In this document: positions 1 to 8,679 of the stretch, one piece after another | Position numbering within the stretch: the stretch's first letter is position 1 | Layout of the letters: every line of letters begins with the position of its first letter | NCBI RefSeq assembly: GCF_000227115.2 | Contig: NC_016484.1 | Span: forward strand, 186,001-250,000 | Length of the DNA: 64,000 nt | Source of the DNA: Naumovozyma dairenensis CBS 421 | Taxonomy: Eukaryota > Ascomycota > Saccharomycetes > Saccharomycetales > Saccharomycetaceae | Reading direction: 5' to 3' | Position numbers and translations under genes: made by a program | The notes under the pieces: model-generated | Seen by the model: only the letters and a program-made list of their open reading frames with translations | The model's database searches: none | What the model was told of the DNA's origin: nothing

Positions 1-1
1 A

Positions 2-2332
2 ATGCAAAAACCAATTACTATAATAACGACACCAACAACCGAGGAAACCGTTACTGTAATGTGTCTTGATCGATCAATCTTAGTGTATCAATTCAATAAA
101 ATCGGTAATTTTAAATTGATTCATTCATTCCCACAATATGTTCAATTACAACCTATACATTATCAATTATCTATGCCACCTCAAAGTAATTTATTACCTG
201 TAATAAATTCCATCAAAGGTTCTACATCTAAAGATATAACTACAACCGTTCTTTTGGATCGACTTAATAATTATAAGATTAAAACAACCTTAGTATCACC
301 ATCATCCATTAATTCAAAAGTTTTAAAATCATCTCCTGTTATATATGAAAAATTTAATCAAAGGAAAAATACAAAAATAAAATATAATTTATTAGCTACC
401 TCAGCTAATAAAGATGGATCGATAATGGTTTGGAACACGGGAAGAATGAAACCCTTATTTAACGCTATTCAAATCTCAGAAACTCCAATTAATGATATGG
501 AATGGTCTAAAGACGGTTATTCCTTGTTCGCAATTTCAAACGATGGTATATTGTATACTTTTGCATTCCAACAATCTGATCTTGGTGACATATTCCAACC
601 AACAACAAAGGAAAAAACCAATGAACAACAAGTGGAGGCGAAGGACAATATTATATCTTTAGCACCATTGCCTGAGATTAAGATTGATCAGCAACTCTTG
701 GATGACACATTATCAAATAAATATGAATTGGAAGAAGAAGATGATGATGATGACAATAAGCAGAAAGAAGCAGGTGCCTTGACTACTGAGAAAGGTAACA
801 AAAAGAAAAATGCAAAAAGAAAATCAGTATCTTCAACTTCTTCTTCGTCAACAACAACAAAAATAAATAGCAACAACACTGCTAATAATAAAGAACCAAT
901 GAAACCCGATATTAAAATAACCAAAAGTAATAACATGGAATTTAATCCGCCTTCATATAATGTTCCTAAAGATTTGAAAAGGAAACTAAAACCACAGTTA
1001 CAACAACAAACATTACAATCACAACCACCACCCGCCGCTATAAATGGGAAAGATGGTTCTCATACGCCTTCGGCGAAAAAGGTAAAACGTGATTTGGAAC
1101 CTATCGATTTCTTAGATACAAATTTGATATTACCAAACGTTTCGTTTTCAAGAATAAGACTAGCGACTCCCAAAATACGACTAAAATTCACCTATATACC
1201 ACCATCACCACAATCACAATCGGTACTCTCTCCTATGGGCAAGTCAGACTCATCGATATTGAAATTATCAGTCTTAAATGGTTCAGGAACTGAACAAACA
1301 CCAACGATAATTACATTAGAGAATACAAAATCTCAACAAAAACTATTTGAGAAAATGATACCAAACTTCGTGACATTAACAACATCAGGTACTTCATTTT
1401 GGGCCATTTCAACGGATACGGGGACAATATATACATATTCTGATACAGGTAGGACCATCTTACCGCCCTTAATATTAGGTGTCCCAATAAGTTTCCTAGA
1501 GGCAATGGGGTCATACTTGTTATGTTTAACATCATTAGGTGAATTATATTGTTGGGATTTAGAAAATCGTAAATTAAAATTCCCAATGAATTCAATTTAT
1601 CCAATTTTAAATCCATCACAAAGGTATAGTGATGATATATTGACTCGTGCTGAAAATGTTACCATGTGTAGTATCACGAGGAAGGGTGTCCCCATCGTGA
1701 CTTTAAGTAATGGGAATGGATTCATTTTCGATGAAGAAATGGGGGTTTGGTGTCTTGTTAGTGATTCATGGTGGGCATTCGGTTCACAATATTGGAATTC
1801 ACTTTCTTCTGATAACTACACGAATGAGAACGATAAAGATGGTAAATCGAAAAATGAAAGACAAGGAAATTCAAGTGATGAAATGATGCAAGTGATAATA
1901 AATGAGAAGGGGAGTTTAATAAACTTCTTAGAGACTAAGACTAATGATGAATTAAATAGGAAAAATAAAATAAAATTGCTACAAAAATTTTCCAAAGTTG
2001 TATTAATGAAAGAAGGGTTTGAGAATATGGAGGAAGTTGTCACGCTATCTCATTTAGAAAATAAATTATTAGTTTCTTTGAAATTGAAAGAAAATTCTGA
2101 ATTTAATCAATTGATTACTCTTTATTGTATCAAACTCAGTGAATTAGGTTATCTTGGTAGATTAGATGATATTTTGCAATGGATTTATAACGGTGGAGAA
2201 GGTGACATTTTGGGGAAACCAAGAAAGGAAATCCTTAAGGAAATATTAATAGAATGTGCTAAATTTAGACATGTTCAAAGAGTAACGACTGCATATGCTA
2301 CTGCAATAGGCATGATTAATGATCTATTTTAA
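2..2332 (+). CDS. HIR2: HIR2, histone regulatory (HIR) complex WD-repeat subunit, 5' truncated by window edge
   Basis: This is the C-terminal 776 residues of Hir2, a HIRA-family subunit of the nucleosome assembly complex that represses histone genes outside S phase. The reading frame is open to the window edge. The first visible residues already match the middle of the beta-propeller, so the true start lies upstream. WD-like segments are visible, for example NKDGSIMVWN and SKDGYSLFAISNDG in the first 190 residues. A low-complexity acidic and Lys/Ser/Asn-rich linker follows at about residues 240-360. The conserved Hira C-terminal domain begins near FSRIRLATPKIRLKF and includes SYLLCLTSLGELYCWD and SDDILTRAENVTMCSITRKG. 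It converges with CYC2, as YOR038C does with YOR037W in S. cerevisiae. Identification is confident from both sequence and gene order. Confidence 0.95.
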   Translation: MQKPITIITTPTTEETVTVMCLDRSILVYQFNKIGNFKLIHSFPQYVQLQPIHYQLSMPPQSNLLPVINSIKGSTSKDITTTVLLDRLNNYKIKTTLVSPSSINSKVLKSSPVIYEKFNQRKNTKIKYNLLATSANKDGSIMVWNTGRMKPLFNAIQISETPINDMEWSKDGYSLFAISNDGILYTFAFQQSDLGDIFQPTTKEKTNEQQVEAKDNIISLAPLPEIKIDQQLLDDTLSNKYELEEEDDDDDNKQKEAGALTTEKGNKKKNAKRKSVSSTSSSSTTTKINSNNTANNKEPMKPDIKITKSNNMEFNPPSYNVPKDLKRKLKPQLQQQTLQSQPPPAAINGKDGSHTPSAKKVKRDLEPIDFLDTNLILPNVSFSRIRLATPKIRLKFTYIPPSPQSQSVLSPMGKSDSSILKLSVLNGSGTEQTPTIITLENTKSQQKLFEKMIPNFVTLTTSGTSFWAISTDTGTIYTYSDTGRTILPPLILGVPISFLEAMGSYLLCLTSLGELYCWDLENRKLKFPMNSIYPILNPSQRYSDDILTRAENVTMCSITRKGVPIVTLSNGNGFIFDEEMGVWCLVSDSWWAFGSQYWNSLSSDNYTNENDKDGKSKNERQGNSSDEMMQVIINEKGSLINFLETKTNDELNRKNKIKLLQKFSKVVLMKEGFENMEEVVTLSHLENKLLVSLKLKENSEFNQLITLYCIKLSELGYLGRLDDILQWIYNGGEGDILGKPRKEILKEILIECAKFRHVQRVTTAYATAIGMINDLF

Positions 2333-2487
2333 CAAAAAAGCATGAAGGCTTAAAATAAAAATAAAAGAACCATAAAAGTAATATCGTGTTATATACAAGT
2401 ATGTATCAATAATGTAATTTTTTATATATATGGAAAACAATTTTCAGAAAAATTTATGGATGTTCCCAGTAGACCAACCTTTTTCAC

Positions 2488-3381
2488 CTAGTAACCCCTG
2501 GATTGGTACTGTATTTGTTTCCTAATATTGAATCCAGCTAAAGTTTTTATATACCCTTCAGGTCCACAAATCAGCCCCATAGAATTAAGTGCTGGTTTGG
2601 GAATGAACTTTGCTTGATTTATAATAGTGTTGCCCATGTCAGATTGGAAGAATGTAAGTTTACCTTTAGGATATGATTGTAACAATTTATCTTTCAAAGG
2701 ACCTAATTGTTCAAGATTTTGACAAGAATGGAAAATGGTTAATGAATTACCGTTCTGTTTCAATGCTAACATTGCCTGGAAGGCAATGACTATCCCCGTT
2801 CCAGCAGTAAATAGTACTAAATCCTTATCTTGTGGTAGCGAATAATCTATAATTGGTCCTCTTATCTCTATTTTATGATTTAAAGGTAGATTAGATAACC
2901 ATCGTGATACTTCACCATCATTATATTTCTTGATATATAATAGTATGTCATCGGAGACAGAGGAATATGATATATCTGATAATAAGAAATCCTGTTCATC
3001 ATCATCAGCATCTGTAGTATTGGTTTCGTTTTTGTGTAATACTAGAGGTAATGGTGTATAATCTCGTACAATCATGATTTCAGGTTGTTTAATTTGAATT
3101 GACCATATCTTACCTCTCGTTTGATCCCAAACATTATTTTTCTGTTGAAACACAGGTGTCAGTTTTAAAAAATAATGAGAGGAATCGACCGCATATCTTG
3201 ATTTTATCTTATATGGTGTGAAATGAGTAGTTGATAACTGTTCACGTTCATGTTGAAGTTTCAAGTTAGTGATTTTTCGATAATAATAATATGAGTATGA
3301 AGTCCCCGTTATAAAGCCTAGAGTGAAATAAAGTTTCTTCCTCGAGAGGAATTTGGATGCGGAAGATTTATTCCATAGCAT
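2488..3381 (-). CDS. CYC2: CYC2, mitochondrial inner-membrane FAD oxidoreductase for cytochrome c maturation
   Basis: The protein has 297 residues and belongs to the ferredoxin-NADP reductase/cytochrome b5 reductase fold. In S. cerevisiae Cyc2 is a mitochondrial inner-membrane flavoprotein that assists haem attachment to cytochrome c. A hydrophobic segment at residues 17-34 follows a basic N terminus, as expected for an inner-membrane anchor. The FAD-binding RxYT motif is RDYTPLP (residues 106-112), followed by GEVSRWL (156-162). The nucleotide-binding turn is TAGTGIV (192-198), and CGPEGY (272-277) is the C-terminal reductase signature. The ohnolog AIM33 has the same fold, so the choice of CYC2 rests on position between HIR2 and PEP12. 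It is shorter than S. cerevisiae Cyc2 (366 residues) because linker insertions are missing. Confidence 0.9.
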   Translation of the reverse strand: MLWNKSSASKFLSRKKLYFTLGFITGTSYSYYYYRKITNLKLQHEREQLSTTHFTPYKIKSRYAVDSSHYFLKLTPVFQQKNNVWDQTRGKIWSIQIKQPEIMIVRDYTPLPLVLHKNETNTTDADDDEQDFLLSDISYSSVSDDILLYIKKYNDGEVSRWLSNLPLNHKIEIRGPIIDYSLPQDKDLVLFTAGTGIVIAFQAMLALKQNGNSLTIFHSCQNLEQLGPLKDKLLQSYPKGKLTFFQSDMGNTIINQAKFIPKPALNSMGLICGPEGYIKTLAGFNIRKQIQYQSRGY

Positions 3382-3780
3382 ATGGAATATTTGGATTTAT
3401 TGAGAGCATTTCTTTCACAAGTATTTTAATTATAGTTCCGTTGTGACTTAAAATGAAAGTTCTTAATAGCGTCAGCAAATTTTAACCTTATAAATTCCTC
3501 GCCTTGTAAGATATTAGTAGACACATCACGAGACAATGGTAATGGTTGTTGAAGTTTCTACGTATATGTTGAATTGATTCATCCTCACAAACCATGAAGA
3601 GGTTACTTGAATCTTTTCCTAGTCGATGGTTTACGCTCATCGCTTTCTCAAGAGTACGTTATATAATGAGGAAACTGTATTAGTAGTAAAGGGCGTATAT
3701 TAATGATATAAAATGTGAGAGAGATTATATTGAGATATAAACATATATTATTCCAAAGTATTTTTTCCATTCCATTTAGT
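3382..3780. other. Intergenic, CYC2 promoter side / PEP12 3' side
   Basis: About 400 bp of AT-rich sequence between two genes transcribed leftward. It must hold the CYC2 promoter and the PEP12 terminator. No gene, RNA or repeat was recognised. Confidence 0.6.
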
Positions 3781-4728
3781 TTATATAAACACTATCAACA
3801 ATAAAAACACTAGCATGATGGATAATGCAATTAATAAGTAAAGACACCATTTTGTACCATGTCTTTGATATTTCCTTGCTTTATTTAATTGCTGTGAAGC
3901 CATTTGAGTATTATCAGAGAAAGAATATATATTTGATTCAATATTATCTACCATTAGTCCTTGTTGTTGTACCACATTACTTAAATCTTTGAAGATTTCA
4001 TTCAATTCGGTAATATCTTGTTCAATGTTTGTAATTTCTCTATTTCGTTGTTCTATTAGATTCTGTTGATATGTGAATTCTTCATTATTTATGGGTTCTC
4101 TTTCTATAACTATACGATTTTTCTGTTTCGGTAGCAATTGTTGTTCATGTATCTGTGGTTGTGTATGTTCTTCTTGTTCTTGAAGCAAAGCAGTCTCATT
4201 TGCATCTGAATGCAAATTACCATATAATTGTAATTTTGTTTTCTCGTTAATTTGTTTGATTAACTTTGTATAATTTGATTGAATGGATTGGAATTCTTGT
4301 AAAGAGGATTTAAAATCCCTCAATAATTTTTCTCTTGATATGAGTTGTAATTTATTTAAAGTAGTTACCTCTAGGGAATCAATTTTAGTTACGTCCTCAT
4401 TACAAGCTTTAACTAATTCTCCAATTTTATGAATATTCAGGTTAGCTTTTTTGATAACATTTTCCACAATTTTAGTTCTAACTTTATTATCATCTAATGA
4501 TTTTTGTAAGGATTGACTAAATTGCTGTAGGGTGCTAATCTGACCGTTAATTTCAAAAAGTTGTGCTGCGATGGAATCTTTTAATGATTCAAAAATGGGG
4601 GAATCACTAAATTTCTTCATACGTATTGTGTCTCCGTCATTATAATCAGAATTATTCTCTAGGAAGATGATATTATCACTTTCATCATCTGAAAATGAAG
4701 GTTCAAGATATGGAGTCGAGCTAGACAT
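3781..4728 (-). CDS. PEP12: PEP12, endosomal Qa-SNARE (syntaxin)
   Basis: This 315-residue syntaxin is the t-SNARE for Golgi-to-late-endosome transport in yeast. An acidic N terminus is followed by the syntaxin N-terminal helical bundle (about residues 40-165) and a Gln-rich linker. The SNARE motif lies at about residues 225-285 and contains VVQQQGLMVDNIESNI, in which the Gln before Gly occupies the ionic zero-layer position typical of Qa-SNAREs. A single C-terminal transmembrane helix of about 20 residues ends the protein at its last residue, as in tail-anchored SNAREs. It lies next to CYC2 in the same orientation, as YOR036W and YOR037W do. The family is slightly shorter in S. cerevisiae (288 residues). 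Confidence 0.95.
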   Translation of the reverse strand: MSSSTPYLEPSFSDDESDNIIFLENNSDYNDGDTIRMKKFSDSPIFESLKDSIAAQLFEINGQISTLQQFSQSLQKSLDDNKVRTKIVENVIKKANLNIHKIGELVKACNEDVTKIDSLEVTTLNKLQLISREKLLRDFKSSLQEFQSIQSNYTKLIKQINEKTKLQLYGNLHSDANETALLQEQEEHTQPQIHEQQLLPKQKNRIVIEREPINNEEFTYQQNLIEQRNREITNIEQDITELNEIFKDLSNVVQQQGLMVDNIESNIYSFSDNTQMASQQLNKARKYQRHGTKWCLYLLIALSIMLVFLLLIVFI

Positions 4729-5090
4729 AGTGATGATATGGTAGTTGCGTATAGTTCCTTTGAAACACGATAATGGGATGTGAAAATAGAGAGAAGAATA
4801 TTGTCTTTATTCACCTTCCTGTGCCAGACAGTTTTGTATGTGGTCTCATATAGGTTTTATTTCTTCTGTCCATATGTGTATTCTATTAATATATTTAATA
4901 TATAATATAGAACTCGCGACGACCTAAAACGTTGTGTTATGTTATGGAGACTACACTATCGGTACTTATTTAAGTCAATGGATAAAGAATAGATGAAAAA
5001 TGCAAATTGATAGGTTATAGAAGACGGATATATTATTGATAAGACTAGATTATATATATATACATATATATATTAGGGTATTCGTATAGT
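4729..5090. other. Intergenic, PEP12 promoter side
   Basis: About 360 bp between PEP12 and the zinc-knuckle gene, both leftward. It includes an alternating TA-rich stretch near 5052-5073. No gene was recognised. Confidence 0.5.
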
Positions 5091-6019
5091 TCACCTTCTT
5101 TTACGACGTTTAGTACGTGTTCCACCGGGACGGAAGTAACAATGATCTGTTAAATGTCCTCTCTTCTTACAAATGGTACAACGATAAGGTTGTTCGAATG
5201 TATTAACGCTAATTCTGGATGCCAATCCTCCTGGTTCTGATCCTGGTCCTCTCCCTCCCCCTACATGTGTTCCTGGTAATGGTGGTGGTGATGATGTCCT
5301 GCCCACTCTTGTTGCAGTTGCTGCAGTTGCTGCAGCTGTATATGTAGATGCATTTTCTATAGTGCCATTCGTTTGTCTCTTTTTCTCTATTCTCTCCAAA
5401 GCTCTTTTCTTTGCATTCTCCTTCATAGCACGTAGAACCCATTCTTTAGCATGTTCTAAACAATATGGAGGATTTGCAATAAAATGGTCGCTGTATATTT
5501 TAGGTATTCTACTAATGAAATCTTTCAATGAAAAAAATGGAATCCTCCAATTCTTCATTTTCCATCAATTTGTAAACTTCATAATACTTAATGATGCTAT
5601 CAGCATCATTTAGTTCCTCTAAACTGGGTGGTAGTTTCCCCGGAGTATTTAATCTTTGAACNNNNNNNNNNNNNNNNNNNNATAATCAATTCCTGGTTCT
5701 TCATTTTGTTGTAATGTGTTCTTATTGGGTAAGAATATATTCCTTTATAATAATTTAATAAAGTACTTGTCAATGCAGATTCCACTAATCTATAAGCTGT
5801 ATGACCTTGAAATTCTAAATTTTCAGTTAACCATTGAAGTCGATCTGACCATTCTAAGAAGTCCAACTCATCATCATCTATACCGTCATATTTATATTTA
5901 TCTTGCGTAAGCACATATCTTATTATAGTCTCCTGTGATATATACTCATCATTGTTTGTTTGAATATCTTCAGAATCGTGAGTGCCTGTATTGAACTCTC
6001 GGTGTTGATATTCAGACAT
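5091..6019 (-). CDS. Unassigned CCHC zinc-knuckle protein, interrupted by a gap and a homopolymer frameshift
   Basis: I do not recognise this gene. It begins at 6019 and reads about 112 residues of acidic, non-repetitive protein before a 20-N gap (5662-5681). Past the gap one frame continues (LPPSLEELNDADSIIKYYEV) to an A7 run at 5531-5537 on the plus strand. The continuation past that run is in another frame (DFISRIPKIYSDHFIANPPY). One base fewer in the run would join them. The C-terminal part has a Lys/Arg-rich helix, an Ala/Thr then Gly/Pro-rich linker, and a single zinc knuckle CTICKKRGHLTDHC (C-x2-C-x4-H-x4-C), ending in a very basic tail. The knuckle suggests RNA or single-stranded nucleic acid binding. 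No such gene lies between PEP12 and SHE4 in S. cerevisiae. A Gag origin was considered, but no Gag domain or protease is seen. Confidence 0.7.
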
Positions 6020-6383
6020 TACTTCTTCCTACGTGAATATATATGTTCTTCAGACTTACTTTTCGTTATATAGTTACTGTCTCCCACTGGACTCTTACCA
6101 GCTGGCATTCATCAAGACCATTATATATAAGGAACTAGACTACATAATAAAAATCCATTGAGTGAGTACTACTAATTGCTATTTTCTTTTGTTCCGGGTC
6201 CAGTCGAAACAGGAAACAACAACAATTTTATTGAAAAATTTCATTGGAAAAGTATTATAGAAAGAGAGAAACAGAGATGCTTAAGTTAACAAACATTGCT
6301 TGCGCATCCCCTACCGTACCATCTCATCTCATCTTGAAGAATATAAGATTACACAAGACGTCAGAAGAACACAATTTGCAATC
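6020..6383. other. Divergent intergenic, zinc-knuckle gene / HEL2
   Basis: This 364-bp region is shared by two diverging genes and must carry both promoters. No gene or clear named binding site was recognised. Confidence 0.5.
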
Positions 6384-8398
6384 ATGAGTGCAAATAACAC
6401 TACACCTACATCATCGTCTGCACCTATCAAGAGAAATTATCGCAGAACACAAGGAGGTTCCAATTCTACGACAAATACCAAGCAGAACAAACATCCTACG
6501 TATCATCATCAGCATTACGACTCTAGTAAAGACTCAGATGACACTAACGAAAATTTATGTTTGATTTGTGCAAATAAGTTAAAATAATGTCGCATTAACA
6601 CCTTGTAACCATATAACATGTCATAAATGTTCATTAAAGCAAATTTCATTATTTAATAAGAACTCATGTTTAACTTGTAGAACTGAATTCAATTCAATCA
6701 TTTTCGGTACATGGAAAAATTTCAATCTTGAAGCATTGAATACTCGTGATCTTAGTGAATTCATTCAAGAATTTAAAAATATTACTATTAATGAGAGTAA
6801 TGAGACTGTACCAATTTTATTGAAATTTACTTCAAAACAAGTCAAGGATACAATTTTATCACTTTCAAAATTCACTTGTCAAATTTGTAGACCAAAAAAA
6901 TAATAACAATCATAAAATGGAAACGAACAAGAGGAAGAAGAAAAGATTCTGGATCTTACGAAAATTATAATAATCATTTAGGTTCTGTCCATGGGAATAG
7001 TTCACTTTGTATGGTTTGTGCAAATCATAATTTCCAATTCCCAATCGATTTGAAAATTTATACTTTCAAACAATTGAAAATTCATAAAGAAAATGGTGGG
7101 AATAAAAAAGGTGGTACTGACTCAGGGGGTGGTGGTAATTGTGATGGATTTAAAGGTCATCCTATATGTAAATTTTGTTCTCATCATCCAATGTTTTATT
7201 CAAATGATGAATTAATGTTCCACTTAAGAAATAGTCATGAAAAATGTCATATTTGTGATAGAATTGATCATAATAATCCGAAATTCTTTAAGAATTATGA
7301 TCAATTGTTTAAACATTTTAAGGATTCCCATTATGTTTGTACAGTACCATCATGCTTGGATATGAAATTCGTTGTCTTTAAGGATAATGTGGAATTAGAA
7401 GCTCATCTTTTAAAAGAACATTCCGATATACTACCTACTCACGCAAACCAACATCAACAAAATAGATTCTTTCAATCGGAATTATCAACTTTCATTACGA
7501 CTCCTTCAAGGGTTATTAGAGAAACTCCAGATTCTATTGATTATTATCGTTCTAATTCAGGATCATCCTTAAACTCATTAAATAATACAACAAACGCTGA
7601 AAATTCTTCGCCTGAAATTAAAAGGTTAAGATTGGATGAAAGAGCTAAACTTTATTTAAACAATTCACCAGAGGAATTTGAAGAATTTGCTAGATTGAAT
7701 GAAAATTACACTAAAAACAAATTAACTACCTCTCAATTAATTCAATGTTATAAAGAATTATTCACATCACCTCAATCTAACATATATTTGTTAATTCATA
7801 ATTTAGGTGAATTATTCCCACCACATTCGACGAAATATAAAGAATTGGACGATATTTATAGAAAATACGAAATTAAGTCATCAAGAGATCAATTAACTCC
7901 AAATTTACCATCATTGTATAACAATTCTACAGCATCTGTTCCCATGAGAAGAGCTGTTTGGGGAACAGGATCTAATTCTTCCTCTTCAAATAATAATAAT
8001 AAAAGAAATCCAATTACTATTAGAAGTACAAACAACCTACCCACATTAGGACCACCACCACTTTCTTCCACGATACAAAGAACAACGACTCCTAGAGCCA
8101 GTAAAATACCGTCATATAAAACTACAAATACTATTACACAGAGTTCAAGTCCGTCATTAAATAATTCAGATAGATTGGCAAGTTTACCTCAATTACCTAA
8201 ACCAAAACCCAAAAGAGCTTATATTCCACCAGTAAAGGAACCATCTTACCTGATCCTAGACAATGGGGGAAACAACAACAACAAGGACAGGAACAGAGAA
8301 CTTCTAACGGCTTTTCTAGTTTGAACTTGAATTCCTCCTCAGGAAATGGCAAACAAAATAACAAAAAGAAACAATTACTTTTCCATATAGGTGTATAA
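6384..8398 (+). CDS. HEL2: HEL2, RING/C2H2 E3 ubiquitin ligase of ribosome quality control, with three frame breaks
   Basis: Hel2 (ZNF598) ubiquitinates collided ribosomes. The start at 6384 gives MSANNTTPTS followed by the conserved basic RRTQGG motif. The RING starts with LCLICANKLK, but a stop at 6585-6587 interrupts it. The next frame, from 6589, continues VALTPCNHITCHKC and CLTCRTE and completes the C3HC4 finger. That frame stops at 6901-6906 just after an A7 run. A third frame, open by about 6950, carries the zinc fingers (CMVCANH, CKFCSHH, CHICDRIDH, CTVPSCLDMKF) and QSELSTFITTPSRVIRE. Near 8243-8255 the frame changes again, and the conserved end PDPRQWG to KKQLLFHIGV finishes at 8398. 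All domains are present, so sequencing errors or very recent inactivation are both possible. In S. cerevisiae HEL2 is YDR266C, beside AKR1 and DIN7. Confidence 0.88.
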
Positions 8399-8679
8399 TA
8401 TAGATATGTGTATGTATAAGGACCATCATAGACGTAATCAAATACCTAATCATCCTTTTATTCTTTTATGTGTAGACCTTCCTTGCGCTCTTGTTATTAT
8501 TTTCATTTTCGTACTTAGTCATCAGCATTAACAGACAGATAGACTTACGTGGAAATTTGCACTAAAGGGAAAGTTTGATACACAAAGTTGGCTAGATCAA
8601 GTAGACGATAAAAAGCTTTGCAGAAGTATAGGAAGAAAGAAACATATTGTGAGTACTAATACAATATAGTCTACACAAA

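Noticed and set aside
688..936. Hydrophobic minus-strand frame opposite the HIR2 acidic linker
   Set aside because: It is the reverse reading of Asp/Glu/Lys-rich codons, with no start context or homology.
2488..3381. AIM33 as the identity of this oxidoreductase gene
   Set aside because: AIM33 and CYC2 are duplicates of the same fold. The order HIR2-CYC2-PEP12 fixes CYC2.
5091..5558. Retrotransposon Gag as the source of the zinc knuckle
   Set aside because: No capsid-like domain, protease or nearby LTR is present, and the gene extends to an acidic N terminus unlike Gag.
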